From Terana coerulea (Eukaryota; Basidiomycota; Agaricomycetes; Polyporales; Phanerochaetaceae): a stretch of 64,000 nt of DNA. Position numbers and translations under genes: made by a program. A model generated the notes under the pieces. The model worked only from the letters and a program-made list of their open reading frames with translations, had not been told where the DNA came from and did not search any database. Location of the stretch: the NCBI GenBank assembly GCA_024811115.1, contig JAKOGH010001195.1, positions 744,001 through 808,000 on the forward strand. Direction: 5' to 3'. Below are positions 1-10,061 of this stretch, in pieces; the first letter of the stretch is position 1; every line of letters begins with the position of its first letter.

Positions 1-1671
1 GGTCTTCAGAGTAGACGGAAGGCGATGGAGGTTAGGTGATGCGAGGCGGATGAGATTCGGGTGGTGATTGTCCAGGTAGGCAGCCAGAGAGTTCGGTATG
101 GTCGCAGAGGTGAGCAGGAGGTGGAACGGATAGTCGAATGCGACAGGTGTCGCTGGCACCTTGGGATCGGTGTGCTTTGCCTCAGTGGCCACTGGATGCC
201 CACGTGCAGCGGCAATATCAGCCAGCAGCATTTGTGTAGAGTCGACGAAGTCCGGGTCTATCACGTAACATATTAGGGTTTGACTGTGCTGCGGGACGCA
301 GAAGACTCACCGAACAGAACGTCCGCCTCATCTACAATCACCCATTCAACGCGATGGAGCCCGACCTGGGGCTCACCGACGACAAATTTACGCCTGCTCG
401 ACCTTTGTCCCGAGTCATCCTCGGACTTGGCAAGGTCCCAGTTCCATCCGTGTCCACGGACCATTTCGAGCACTTTGGACGGTGTGCCGACCAGAAGGTC
501 GAGAGGCCGAACCTTGGCCCGCACTACGCTCTCTTCGATGGCGTTTAGCTGCTCGTCGAACTTCGACGCCATCTTAGCAGTCGAGATTTCTGGGGTGCTC
601 GAGTTGTTGGCTTGAGAGGAACATAGCACCCGAAGCTTGATTTTGTGTAACAAGGCTTTCGCCGTGCCCGAAAGTTGGCGAGAGAGTTCATGGGTAGGAG
701 CAAGGACGATAGCCCGAGGGTTGTAGGCCCGAGCTACGTCGGAAGAGGACGTTACAGGGGTGTCGGCATTCGCCAATTCCGAGTTCTTCAAATCGTTCAG
801 CAAGGGAAGCATATATGCCAACGACTTTCCTGAGCCTGTCTCGGACGCTAGAAGATACTGACGCCACTGACCGTCCTGCGGCGGTGAAAAGAGGTGTTTG
901 AGAGATAGACCCTGAATAGGTGTAGGCCGAGCTCTGGGGCCCAGGACATCCCGAACGGACTCCAGTAGTCCCTCCAGGAGTGGCGGCGAGGTGAAACCCT
1001 CGTCCAGAGTCTTAGGAGCAGTTATCCTCGCACCCGTGTCGAACTCATCAACCAGCGGGTTTTCGATCTTTGGCTGCCTGACGGTACGATTCGGCCCATC
1101 TACGGAGAGTCGTAATGCGCGTGGAATACGTTCCCCTCCTGGTGCTGGAGACCGATGTTCTGTAAGTCTGGGTCTAAGCCTCGGGCGAGCTTGCGGTCGG
1201 TCACTGTCTCTTCGGCCAGCTCTCTGCTTCCTGCTTTCCTCCAGTGCTCGTATATGATCTAGGGGAGCTTCTGGGTGAGGCGCTGGATCTCTTTGGAATG
1301 GTTCTCGAGGAGGAAAGTCAGGCTTCGCAGATTTGCGTGACCTGGACCCTCGCCTAGCGTTTCGAGGTGCAGCTTCTCTCTCCGGAGGGTCGCGAGGAGC
1401 AATTTCAAGCCTCTCTGACTTCAAAAAGCCGTTGCTTTTCGTGGACGTAAGATCTTTCGAAAGTCGCGTACGGGAGGGCCCTGGCTTGTCTGAAATGGCT
1501 TCAGCTTAGTGAAGACACTAACGTGGTACATTGCATACCTAGTCCATTTGCTTGGTCCTTAGACCGTTTATAAGCAAGCACAGATGACGAGCTATGGAAG
1601 GAGTACGCCAGAAGCTCCGCGGGTAGGAACGCCTTGGCACGCTGCAGCGAGCTAGTCGAAAGCAAAGACAT
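1..1671 (-). CDS. MRH4: Mitochondrial DEAD-box RNA helicase, MRH4 type (3' end outside the window)
   Basis: ATP-dependent RNA helicase. The yeast relative Mrh4 acts in assembly of the large mitochondrial ribosomal subunit. Exons 1539-1671, 311-1489 and 1-257 join in phase with introns 1490-1538 and 258-310. The product starts MSLLSTSSLQRAKAF, a basic, serine-rich stretch that fits a mitochondrial presequence. A long charged linker follows, then helicase motifs in order: ASETGSGKS (Walker A), PTHELSRQ (Ia), VGTPSKVLE (Ib), VDEADVLFD (DEAD box, the last D made across the 258-310 intron) and TSATIP (motif III). The VDEADVLFD form is typical of MRH4. The second RecA-like domain must lie to the left of the window. 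No frame defect is visible. The gene is divergent from the Tom6-like gene, with 295 bp between starts. Family is certain; MRH4 subfamily is likely. Confidence 0.88.
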
Positions 1672-1966
1672 GTTGGTTGGCTGTCACGACGCGGTATCGG
1701 TGTGCTCGAAGTCGCTGGGAGTTGTGCAGGTCGTAGGCGTTGGAGAATAAGTTAAACGTTGCAAATATGCCCGAACATGAGCTGGAGTTGGACGAGAGTC
1801 TGCCGCAGCCTCAACGGACAGCGGACAGCGGAGGTTTTTGGGAGAACGTGAAGACGCCCACGCTTCAGGACGGGAATGAGTGTGGGAAAGCGCTCCTGAA
1901 GAGGCGGGACCGGCGACAGCAAACCTCAACTTCGTCCACCACCCAGTTCAACCTTCATCTCAAAAC
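1672..1966. promoter_or_regulatory. Divergent promoter region between MRH4 and the Tom6-like gene
   Basis: The two translation starts point away from each other across 295 bp, so both promoters must lie here. Both products are predicted mitochondrial proteins, which would suit coordinated expression; that is inference. No clear TATA box was seen. Confidence 0.4.
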
Positions 1967-2194
1967 ATGGCCCGCCGCTCTGCACCACCAAACTCAGGTC
2001 CCGCGTACTATAGCGGCGCACCTCGCGGTGCCATCTCCGACCCCAACGAGTCCACCTTCTCCGCTTTCCTGCGGAACGAAATCTTCGCACCCGAGAAGGT
2101 CCCAGGGAACTTGAGCATCGTGACAGGAGTTGCCATATTCTTCGGTGGCATTGCTGCTATCAGGACATGGGGAGACGTCCTTATTCCAGCTTAG
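1967..2194 (+). CDS. Small single-pass mitochondrial outer-membrane protein, Tom6-like
   Basis: A 75-residue intronless protein starting MARRSAPPNSGPAYYSGAPR. An upstream in-frame start is possible, but the ATG at 1967 gives a compact product with the right architecture: short polar N-terminus, an amphipathic FLRNEIFAPEK stretch (about residues 33-44), one hydrophobic helix (about 47-65) and the C-terminal end TWGDVLIPA. Fungal Tom6 proteins share this plan of a C-terminal helix followed by W-x-x-(I/L)-L-x-P; Tom6 stabilises the TOM import channel. The assignment rests on this architecture and the C-terminal motif, not on alignment. Another small tail-anchored protein remains possible. Confidence 0.5.
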   Translation: MARRSAPPNSGPAYYSGAPRGAISDPNESTFSAFLRNEIFAPEKVPGNLSIVTGVAIFFGGIAAIRTWGDVLIPA

Positions 2195-2621
2195 GAGCTT
2201 AGGGTGGAGGGAGGCCATTGGACTCCTGTCCTTGAGACTGATTCAGACTACAGCGTGCGTCATGTTTGCAATTCTCCTGCGTTTTCTGCTCATGCCGCAT
2301 TGTAGACTCTTGCTTTGCACGCTGCTGCTATCATGTCGTCACCAGGAGGCTTCGTCAATGGGCGAAGGAGCGTCTGCAGTTCGTGCAACCTTCCCTGAGT
2401 ACCGCATATGTACGCATTGCACCCTCATCCCATTTGCCGGGTACAGTCGAGCCCGTGACGAAATAATACATCGGTATACACTGCACTGGTAATTGGGGGC
2501 GAAACATTATGAGATATTGAAAGCAACTCGTGCTCGGTAATGGTTTCAATCTATTCATACAGTAAATAACCCACTCGCCCGTACAGATTTTGTAGCACGC
2601 GCGTGTGCTTGAAATGCCACA
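2195..2621. other. Convergent 3' intergenic region
   Basis: The Tom6-like gene (+) and the first BTB gene (-) end towards each other here. The stretch presumably carries both 3' UTRs and terminators. No conserved ORF or RNA gene was seen. Confidence 0.4.
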
Positions 2622-3813
2622 TTATCCCGCCCGTTCATCCGACAAATTAAAGATCACAGGCAGCTCTGCCCAAACCTCCTGCATTGTACGCGCGATATTC
2701 TGCCGCAGGCGGTTATGACAGGATATACGCAGGTCGAAATCGTCGACTTCGTCATCAAGCTCTTGGAGGATGCGCATCGGGTTGGGGCTGTTCTCTGTGC
2801 GCATATTCATATTCTCGAGCGTTGTTCGTGACGGTTTGTCGCCTTCATCCTCTCCAAAAACGATGGGGATTTTCCCTCGATCTCCGTCGGACCCATCTCT
2901 ATAGCTGCTTTGTCGGTACTTCAACTCCACCTGGCAGTCGAGTGCGCCTCCCTCGCAAATGTCTCGGGGAACCTCAAAGACCGAGTTGCGCAACTCAAGA
3001 CACCGAACCATGAGCTCTGCCTTGCCTTGGGCCAAGCGCGACGTGTCTTCGGGGCGCAACAAATTCCATCTCGCTGACCTCATATTGAAAAACCCCATAT
3101 CTCCTTCCCTGACTTCGTCCCAGTCATAAAATTGCCAGCAGTCAACGAGATCCAGATATGCAGCGGGGAGTATGGACGGTATGTCGCAGTCCTGGGCCAA
3201 CCGGATTGCTGAGGCTGGCTCAGGGAAGATGTCCTCCAGTGGTGTGTTTGAGCTGATTTCCCCGTGGAACTTATTGGCATCTGAGTATGTGGACTTCATT
3301 CGATACATCCAGATCCACTCCAGCGGTGACTTCGGCCAGTCAGCTTCAATGTGGCGCACGAGCCGTTCACGAATGTAGTCGCATTCGTACTTCGTGATCA
3401 ACCTCAATGCACCGCGGGCGAGAAGAGCTGTGTCCGGATGGAACCGCTTCATCCTTGAATGCCTACAAGGACATCGTTGTCGTACGTCATCGAAGCATGC
3501 AGTTGTGGCGTAGTACTTACTCTTGCCCGTACAACACTTCCAGAAACGACGCCAACTCCTCGTACTTGTCTGGCATGTGGACGACTGGCGCGCCGTCATA
3601 GAGCTCGTTCGCATCCGAGTTTGGGGGAAGAGTGAACATGTCCGCGAAGATGGGCGAGTGGTAGGAGAGAGTTGCGGCGTGGACACGGAATAGGTGTTTC
3701 ACGCCGCCGACCTCGGCAGAAAGGATAATATCCCCAGTCGGAATATATAGCGTGGAATGTCTTTCTGATGCTGGTTTGACAAGCTCATTTTGAGTTTCTG
3801 CTGGTACCTCCAT
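2622..3813 (-). CDS. BTB/POZ domain protein, copy 1
   Basis: Exons 3521-3813 and 2622-3462 with intron 3463-3520 give 377 residues. The N-terminal ~95 residues form a BTB domain of the Agaricomycete type: RHSTLYIPTGDIILSAEVGG, then FRVHAATLSYHSPIFADMF and VVHMPDKYEELASFLEVLYG. The C-terminal ~270 residues are a helical region with an AIRLAQDCDIPSILPAAY stretch that also occurs in copy 2 (8724-9850). BTB domains dimerise and often recruit substrates to Cullin-3 ligases, but the targets of this expanded fungal family are unknown. The start at 3813 is the first Met before the BTB core. The reading frame is intact. Confidence 0.82.
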
Positions 3814-4876
3814 CTTCCGATATTGCTGACTATACTGCACTGGATATGTAGAGGATCGAGGGCCAGACTGCACAAGCGTTGTCGAGAAGCGTGACAGAGA
3901 GCCCTGATAAAGATTGCTAGGTCTATGTCTTCTGAAGAAGACAAACTGAAGGAACAAACTGGAACACTGACAGGCCCGTAGTCCGAGGAAGCTCGCAACT
4001 TGTTTACACCTATTAGGATCCAAAGCCGACGGTTACCAGATTTGGCTATGGTCAATGTCCCGCACGGCGGTCGTGGTTCACATGTAGCCTAAACGGATAC
4101 GGGGATTCTCCTGACTTCAAAGTGCTATGTGAGCTACAAACATTCACAGTACCATTATGATACTTGAACTCGTCCCTCGCGCTATACAGTACCACAATAC
4201 TCACAGAAAGATTCGCACCCATTTAACTCGAGCGGCTGCCCAGTCGGTTGCAGCGCATATACGACTTTTTGAGGGACATTGCATACCCCGACAGAACAGA
4301 TGGCTAGAGCCTGAATACAACACGTTCATTCCGAAGATTGCTTGGAGGGACAGAGTCCAACACAATGGGGAGGAGGTACCACGAGTCATGCCATGTGAAC
4401 TTGTACCCCGAGACCAGGTGTTTAGTACAACGTAGCCCGTAGACATGCCTCTACGTGCTTTGCTCGTTTTTCTGACATACCTCTCAGAATCCTCGAGTGA
4501 GCTTGGCCTGAGCAGAAAGTTGTTGAAGATAGTCAGCGGTAGATAGGTTGCTCTCCTAGGTATCTGTGTGGCCGCAGCGCCGACGGAAATTCAGAGAGAT
4601 TTTGAATGGCAAAGTAGCGGAAAATGAGAGGTATTTGGAATACATCGAGGTAAGCTGACATAGACTGCAGCGGGGGTCACGTAGCAATAATTTGGAATGG
4701 TTGAGAGAAAGGCAGGATGCCATTGGCTGGAGGCAGCCGGAGGTCTGACGGATGTGGGCGGAACCTTCCCACGCCTGCTCACTCTTCGCAATAGCTACGT
4801 TTCGACTCGTCGACGCAAGAACACTCGTATACGTTATAAGGGCTACGCTGAGGATACGAATGTATAGAAAACCGCC
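3814..4876. other. Intergenic region without recognised gene
   Basis: About 1.06 kb between the divergent starts of BTB copy 1 and Met22. ORFs here are short and resemble no family. It presumably holds both promoters. Confidence 0.4.
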
Positions 4877-6098
4877 ATGTCTCTCGAAGCTGAGAAGGAG
4901 GTGGCCGTCGCGGCAGTGAGGCGCGCTTGCGCCTTGACTGCGTCGGTCTTCAACAAGCTCGTCAAGAACGAGACGTTGACGAAAGACGACAAGAGCCCGG
5001 TTACAGGTGCATGTCTTTCGATAACAACAATAAATGAAGTCATTGTTTAACGCATGGCTATGCATATAGTGGGCGACTTCTCCGCCCAAGCCGTCATCAA
5101 TACCATCCTCAGCCGCGCTTTCCTGATGACCCAATTGTCGGCGAAGAAGATGCCGCAGACATGCGTGCGGAATCTGGCATTGCCCTGCGGAACCGGATAG
5201 TCGAGCTTGCGAACGAGACTATCACTGCGCCTCTGCAGCCGGGCGAGAAAGAGGAATGGGGCCTAGGGCCGAAGCATGCCCAGACGGCAGAGCAGATAAT
5301 GGATATCATCGACCGAGGAAACTACGCTGGTGGACGGACAGGACGTATGTTTTTCTGTATCTCAGGCAATGTAAGAGAGGTGCTCACGCCAATGCAGGTT
5401 TCTGGACTCTGGATCCCATCGATGGCACGAAAGGCTTCCTGCGGGGCGAGCAATATGCCGTCTGCCTTGCCCTCATCGTCGATGCCCACGTCCAGCTCGG
5501 TGTCATCGGCTGCCCCAACTTGCCCGTCTCTGCCTCCGACCCTCTGGTCCGCGTGGCTGCATCTTCGTTGCCGCTCGCGGTCAGGGTGCCTGGCAGCTCC
5601 CGCTATCCGCGACCGACCTTGCCGCGCCCACCAAACTCACCATCCCAGGCTTCCCGAAGGAGCAGCTGAACCTGCTCGAGAGCGTCGAAAAGGCGCACGC
5701 GAAGCTGTCTTTCAACGACCGGGTGGCGGAGATCCTGGGCGTCACGCGACCCCCGACCCGCATGGACAGCCAGGCGAAGTACTGCGCGCTCGTCAGAGGC
5801 GACGGGGGCGTGTACCTGCGCATGCCAACCGGTGCAGGGTACAAGGAGAAGATCTGGGTACGTTCTCGGACTTCTACCTGTGGCTGGAGAAGCTAACTAT
5901 GTGGTTCAGGATCATGCACCTGGTGCCATCCTCGTCGAGGAAGCTGGGGGCGTCATATCCGACTCGCGGGGACAGCCGATCAACTTCGGCCTTGGTCGTA
6001 CCCTTGGTGAGAACTATGGGGTTATTGCAGCCGGTAAGGAGTTACATGGCGGCGTCATAGAGGCAGTCAGCACAGCCAAGGCGGAAGAGACTGCATAG
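4877..6098 (+). CDS. MET22: 3'(2'),5'-bisphosphate nucleotidase (Met22/Hal2), with two apparent 1-nt deletions
   Basis: Hydrolyses 3'-phosphoadenosine 5'-phosphate (PAP) to AMP in sulfate assimilation; a Mg-dependent, lithium- and sodium-sensitive enzyme of the inositol monophosphatase fold. Exons 4877-5006, 5070-5344, 5398-5857 and 5910-6098. Signatures are KSPVTVGDFSAQ (N-terminus), DDPIVGEEDAADM (metal site), FWTLDPIDGTKGFLRGEQYA (metal-binding DPIDGT) and DHAPGAILVEEAGG near the C-terminus. The exons sum to 1054 nt; adding one base near 5119 (before DDPIVGEED) and one near 5541 (before RGCIFVAARGQG) gives a 351-residue protein, close to the yeast length. Both sites are C runs that look one C short. 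As written, the frame stops soon after the first site. A sequencing error is more likely than gene loss. Confidence 0.9.
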
Positions 6099-6415
6099 TA
6101 GGGGATGAATGTGGGCGTTATCACAAAGAGCTGTCTTTGAAAAACTCGCACAGCTTTTCTCACGACGGCGGAAGCGGTGGCACAGCTTGGCATACACTGA
6201 ATGAAAGATTCGTATAAGTGCTCGTGCGCTCACTATACTAAGACTGGAGGAAATGGTTGTTGCGAGCTTTTCACTCTGAAATGCTAGCGTACGGTCTAAC
6301 GAGCATTACGATTCGATGCGCAAGCTATCACATGTTCGTAGTACAAGTACACCAGGCTAATCTCAGTTAATTGTGATTTGAGGACGAACAACTTACGGGA
6401 AAGTACCTATTGAAT
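6099..6415. other. Convergent 3' intergenic region
   Basis: 317 bp between the 3' ends of Met22 (+) and the NmrA-like gene (-). Nothing beyond presumed 3' UTRs is seen. Confidence 0.35.
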
Positions 6416-7694
6416 TTAAGCCTGGCCAACAGTCGCCTTGATGTGATCCCAGTTACGTCCGATCGCTGCTTTGCCATCCTCAGCATTCTTCAACAGAATG
6501 CCCGCGGGAGCGTCGCCCGTGTAGTTGTTTGCCCTCATCCAGCTCTCCAGCGTATGTCCGTTCGGGTGCACCTTCCTGATCCACTCAAGGTCGCGCGAGA
6601 TGACGTTGTCCCTCCACAGGTTCCACCAGCCTGTGAAGTTCTCCCGCCACGTCAGGCCCTCGCCCGCCTTACCCGTGTACGCATGCGGAGCGTCGGGGTT
6701 GTGGAAGCCGCGCCACCACTCGTCGTGCGACTGGTAGATCACGATCGCCTTCTGCCCGGTCACTTTGGTGAACGTCTTGACGAGGTAGTCCCAGCCGACC
6801 ACGTCGGAGGTCACCTCGAGGTCTTGGGCGGAGGTGAGCTCGCGGTTGTCGAAGGTGTACCGGGCCCAGAAGCTCACGTCCGAGAGCGCAATCATCGGGA
6901 CGTGTCCGTTCGGGGAGATAGGGGTGGCGAAAACGTACGTGCCGTCGGAGCGACGGGCAGCAGGGCCGAACATGTACTGATAAATGGACCCTTTCGTCAG
7001 TGTAGAGTGATGTGGAGTCTAGAAAAGGACGCACAAGATTGAGCATGTCCATGTAAGGGCTCGTGGTAACAACACTCCAAGACAAATCATCGTCGCTAAC
7101 GACAGACGGCTGGGCCTGCAGCCACTCCGCAACGCGGCCCTTCCCATCATAGTGCTCTGCCCTGTATTTGGCATTAAACCCGCCTTTCTGTTGTTTACGC
7201 TGTCAGTGGCGCGGCACACTGCCGAGCAGCAAGCTGCACAGCGTACCTTGTAGCCGTAATCGAGGTTGCTCCAGATGTAGTGGCGCACGGTCTTGATCTG
7301 CTTGGCCAATTCGAATATGCGTATGCCCAAGAAGACCTCCCGTGCCTCCCCGACGTTGCCGGTGTCTGTGTTCACCCATGCGCCATATACGCCCTGAAGA
7401 GCAGCAGAGACGATGTCGAGATCTTCATAAGAGCCTATGTATTATTTGAAACTTATGTCAGATTGAGAACGCGTAACGAACGAATTTGTACTCGCCTTGG
7501 ACAAGCTCAACGCCCTTGGCAGCGATCTCCTGAGCGCGCTTGCTCTGCGTGTTCCTCGTCAATGCACGGACTGCATAGGGCGAGGGCAACCCGTCCTTGG
7601 AGGGAGCAAGAAGGCCTTCGATGACGGCGATGCCTTGCGCGCCGGTTGCGCCAATAACGAGGATAAGTTTCTTGGTGGAGGTAGAAAGAGACAT
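6416..7694 (-). CDS. NmrA-like NAD(P)-binding protein
   Basis: Exons 7496-7694, 7247-7434, 7035-7187 and 6416-6976 sum to 1101 nt (366 residues). The N-terminus has a Rossmann glycine motif, LVIGATGAQGIAVIEGLL (about residues 11-28), followed by AVRALTRN, the usual dinucleotide-discriminating arginines of NmrA-like atypical short-chain dehydrogenases. Later segments such as YIWSNLDYGYK and HYDGKGRVAEWLQ match the family. NmrA itself is a redox-sensing co-repressor; many fungal relatives are reductases or have unknown roles, so no substrate is assigned. The first intron (7435-7495) appears to use a GC donor (AAG|GCGAGT): only that join keeps the phase into SYEDLDIVSAAL. The frame is otherwise clean. 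Confidence 0.85.
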
Positions 7695-8723
7695 GACTGC
7701 TGACGATGTTAGACTAGACGAGTGCGACGCCTCTATTTATGCAGCTGCCCATCTAATTCATTCCGCACAACAGTAAGTATGAGATCTAGCCGGTTCTCAG
7801 CACCATGACAAAGACCCTGACTCAAGCCTTGCTGTGATACCTGTCCGTCCCCGAGGTTCCTAAGCATCGCCGGTGAGCCTGACAACGTACGCTGCGCTTG
7901 TGTCCCAACGTTCCTTTCGCAGTGTCACGTATGTAAAAGGATGGTGCATCTGGTGCAAGGATGGAAAGCATCGGCGTAGCAGGCGCGCGCCGCGGTGGCG
8001 CGTCGTGCGCGCCAAATTTGTCTCACATGCATGTCATGTGGCGCGCGGACGCTCGCAGAATATTCATGTGTTCAACGTTCATACCTTACAGTGCTAGACC
8101 GGAAACGCCAGATTTTCTCGCCTACATCACGTGATTAAGGGAACAGTCACGCTTAGCAGCGAAAAGACCAAGCTCAGCCGAATGTGTCAACATTGAGAGA
8201 TCCTGAGCGGCCACCAGGAAGCGTGAGCGGACTCATGGCTGTACTGATTGTCCCTCTGTAAGAACATCTGACGTCAAACATCTTGTAGCGCTAAACAACG
8301 ATGCGCTCGCGCATTTCTGAATCTTTTGAATGCTTGCCAAGTCGAGCGAGCAGCGCTTCGTCACGTGTCCAAGCGGACCAAGCCCAAATGACGAAGAGTA
8401 ACGCCCTGTGACTGTTCACGCTCTGTACGGGACAAACAAGGCGAAAAATCTGGCGTTTCCGGTCTACCTTACCTTATACAGTACGTCCCATGAGTGGAAG
8501 GCTGCCCCTCGCCTTCAAGTTATGGGCACTGCGTAAGTAAACCTGTTGGATGTAGTGTATAAAATAGCAGCATCATCGCTGGGGAAAACAGTACAGTATA
8601 GTGACAGTAGTGTTGTGGGTGTGGCACTGAGCGGAGTGACCCGAAGGTATCTGAAGCGTACGGCCGGAATCTGTCGTGGTAGATGTGCGCTCCATGCAGT
8701 GTCAACATATCTGTACAAAAGGC
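7695..8723. other. Intergenic region containing an inverted-repeat element
   Basis: No conserved ORF. The left part is the upstream region of the NmrA-like gene; 8095-8466 is a MITE-like element listed separately; the rest borders the 3' end of BTB copy 2. Confidence 0.4.
8095..8466. mobile_element. MITE-like element, 372 bp, with 27-28 bp terminal inverted repeats and TA ends
   Basis: The left end 8095-8122 (TAGACCGGAAACGCCAGATT then TTCTCGCC) is the reverse complement of the right end 8440-8466 except for one indel. The element begins and ends with TA, as expected for a TA target-site duplication of Tc1/mariner-type elements. A weaker inner pairing (gaacagtcac near 8142 with gtgactgttc near 8408) extends the fold. 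There is no coding capacity, so it would be non-autonomous. Confidence 0.75.
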
Positions 8724-9850
8724 TCAGGATACGTCGGGAACAAGACCAAAGATTCGAGGGAGATCGTCCCATTGTTTCTGGATCTCGGTCGCGACCTTCG
8801 TCCGAAATATCTCGATACAAGAGCTACAGAGCTTCCATTCCGCAGCGGCGTCGCTGAGCTTTTGCATGACTTGAATGGGGTCAGGCCGCCCCGCCTCCTC
8901 GACACCGGTCCAGAAGCTCGAGTACCGCGTGGCGCTGAACGTGTTGTGCTGTTTGACGATGATCTCGTGACAGCCGGGCGAGTCGTCGTCGGCTCTGCAG
9001 ACCTCGTTGCTAATCATGAAGACCCGGTGGACGTGCGGCAGGGACGAGATGAAGCGGCTTCTTCCTTGGAGCAGGCGGAGCGCGTCGGTGTGGTCGAGCA
9101 GGTTCCAGCGTGCAGAGTGCAGCAGGCGGCCGTGCGAGTGGTCTTTGCGCTTGCGGATGTCGTCCCAGTCCAGAGTGGGGTCGGCATACAACAGGCGAAG
9201 GTACGCGGCCGGCAAGATCGAGGGATGTCGAAGTCTCTTGCAAGGCGAATCGCAGATGCCGGCTCAGGGAACTTGTCTTCCGGGAATTCGTGTTCTTTCA
9301 GAGGATTGTACCGCGAGCAGTCTTCAGTGTAGAGCCTTTCGTCGTTGTAGAGGCGGAGCCAGGCAAGAGGTGTAGTCGGCCAGTCGTCTTCCAGATGTTG
9401 GATGATGCTGTTACGGATGGAGTCCACTTGGTATTTGGTGGCAAGCTTGAGTACGCCTCTGATGAGAAGTGGGGCATGCGGGTCCAGTCGCTTCAGTGGC
9501 AAGGATCTATAGCAGAGCGGAATATGTTTAGTATGTGCACAACAAAGAGGTCAACACGCGTACCCGGGAGTGTATAGTACATTTAAAAACATCTCCACGT
9601 CCTTGCAGTCGTCATGTATGCGTATGACGGGCGAACCCTGGTAAGTTTCGTTCACTCCTGCCTTCACGGGTAGCGCAAAGATAGACTCGAAAACGGGAGA
9701 GTGATGCGCCAGTATGCATCTATGCACACAGAACAGAAGTGTCTTGTCGTCTGAAGCCACAGACAGTACGACGTCGCCAGAGGCAAGATAGAGAGATGAG
9801 TGTCGCTTGACGCTCCCGGGCACCAGCTCGAGGTCGTTGAGGTTCGGCAT
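8724..9850 (-). CDS. BTB/POZ domain protein, copy 2, with one apparent 1-nt deletion
   Basis: Exons 9564-9850 and 8724-9506 with intron 9507-9563. The BTB domain (about residues 15-95) reads RHSSLYLASGDVVLSVASDD, FCVHRCILAHHSPVFESIF and VEMFLNVLYTPG, paralogous to copy 1. The C-terminal region shares the LARDFDIPSILPAAYLRLLY block with copy 1. That block is reached only if one C is added at 9222-9224 (GGG on the + strand); without it the frame diverges. With the correction both halves sum to a whole number of codons (356 residues). The start lies 211 bp from the divergent HAD hydrolase start. Function beyond protein-protein interaction is unknown. Confidence 0.8.
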
Positions 9851-10061
9851 GTCGTTGCTAGAAAGAAAGACTGTGTAGCCAAAATTCAGTGTTGAGATGT
9901 GGATCTGTACGTACGCTAACATATGTTACGGGTTGCGCGATGTATAGGGAGAGAGGTGGTGGTGGTTAAACGTGAAAGAACGACTTGAACAAGCGGCGGC
10001 ACAAATCTGAGATCTATTTAGCCTTGTTAGGATCCAAAGCCTACTACTTCCTTTTCTGGAG

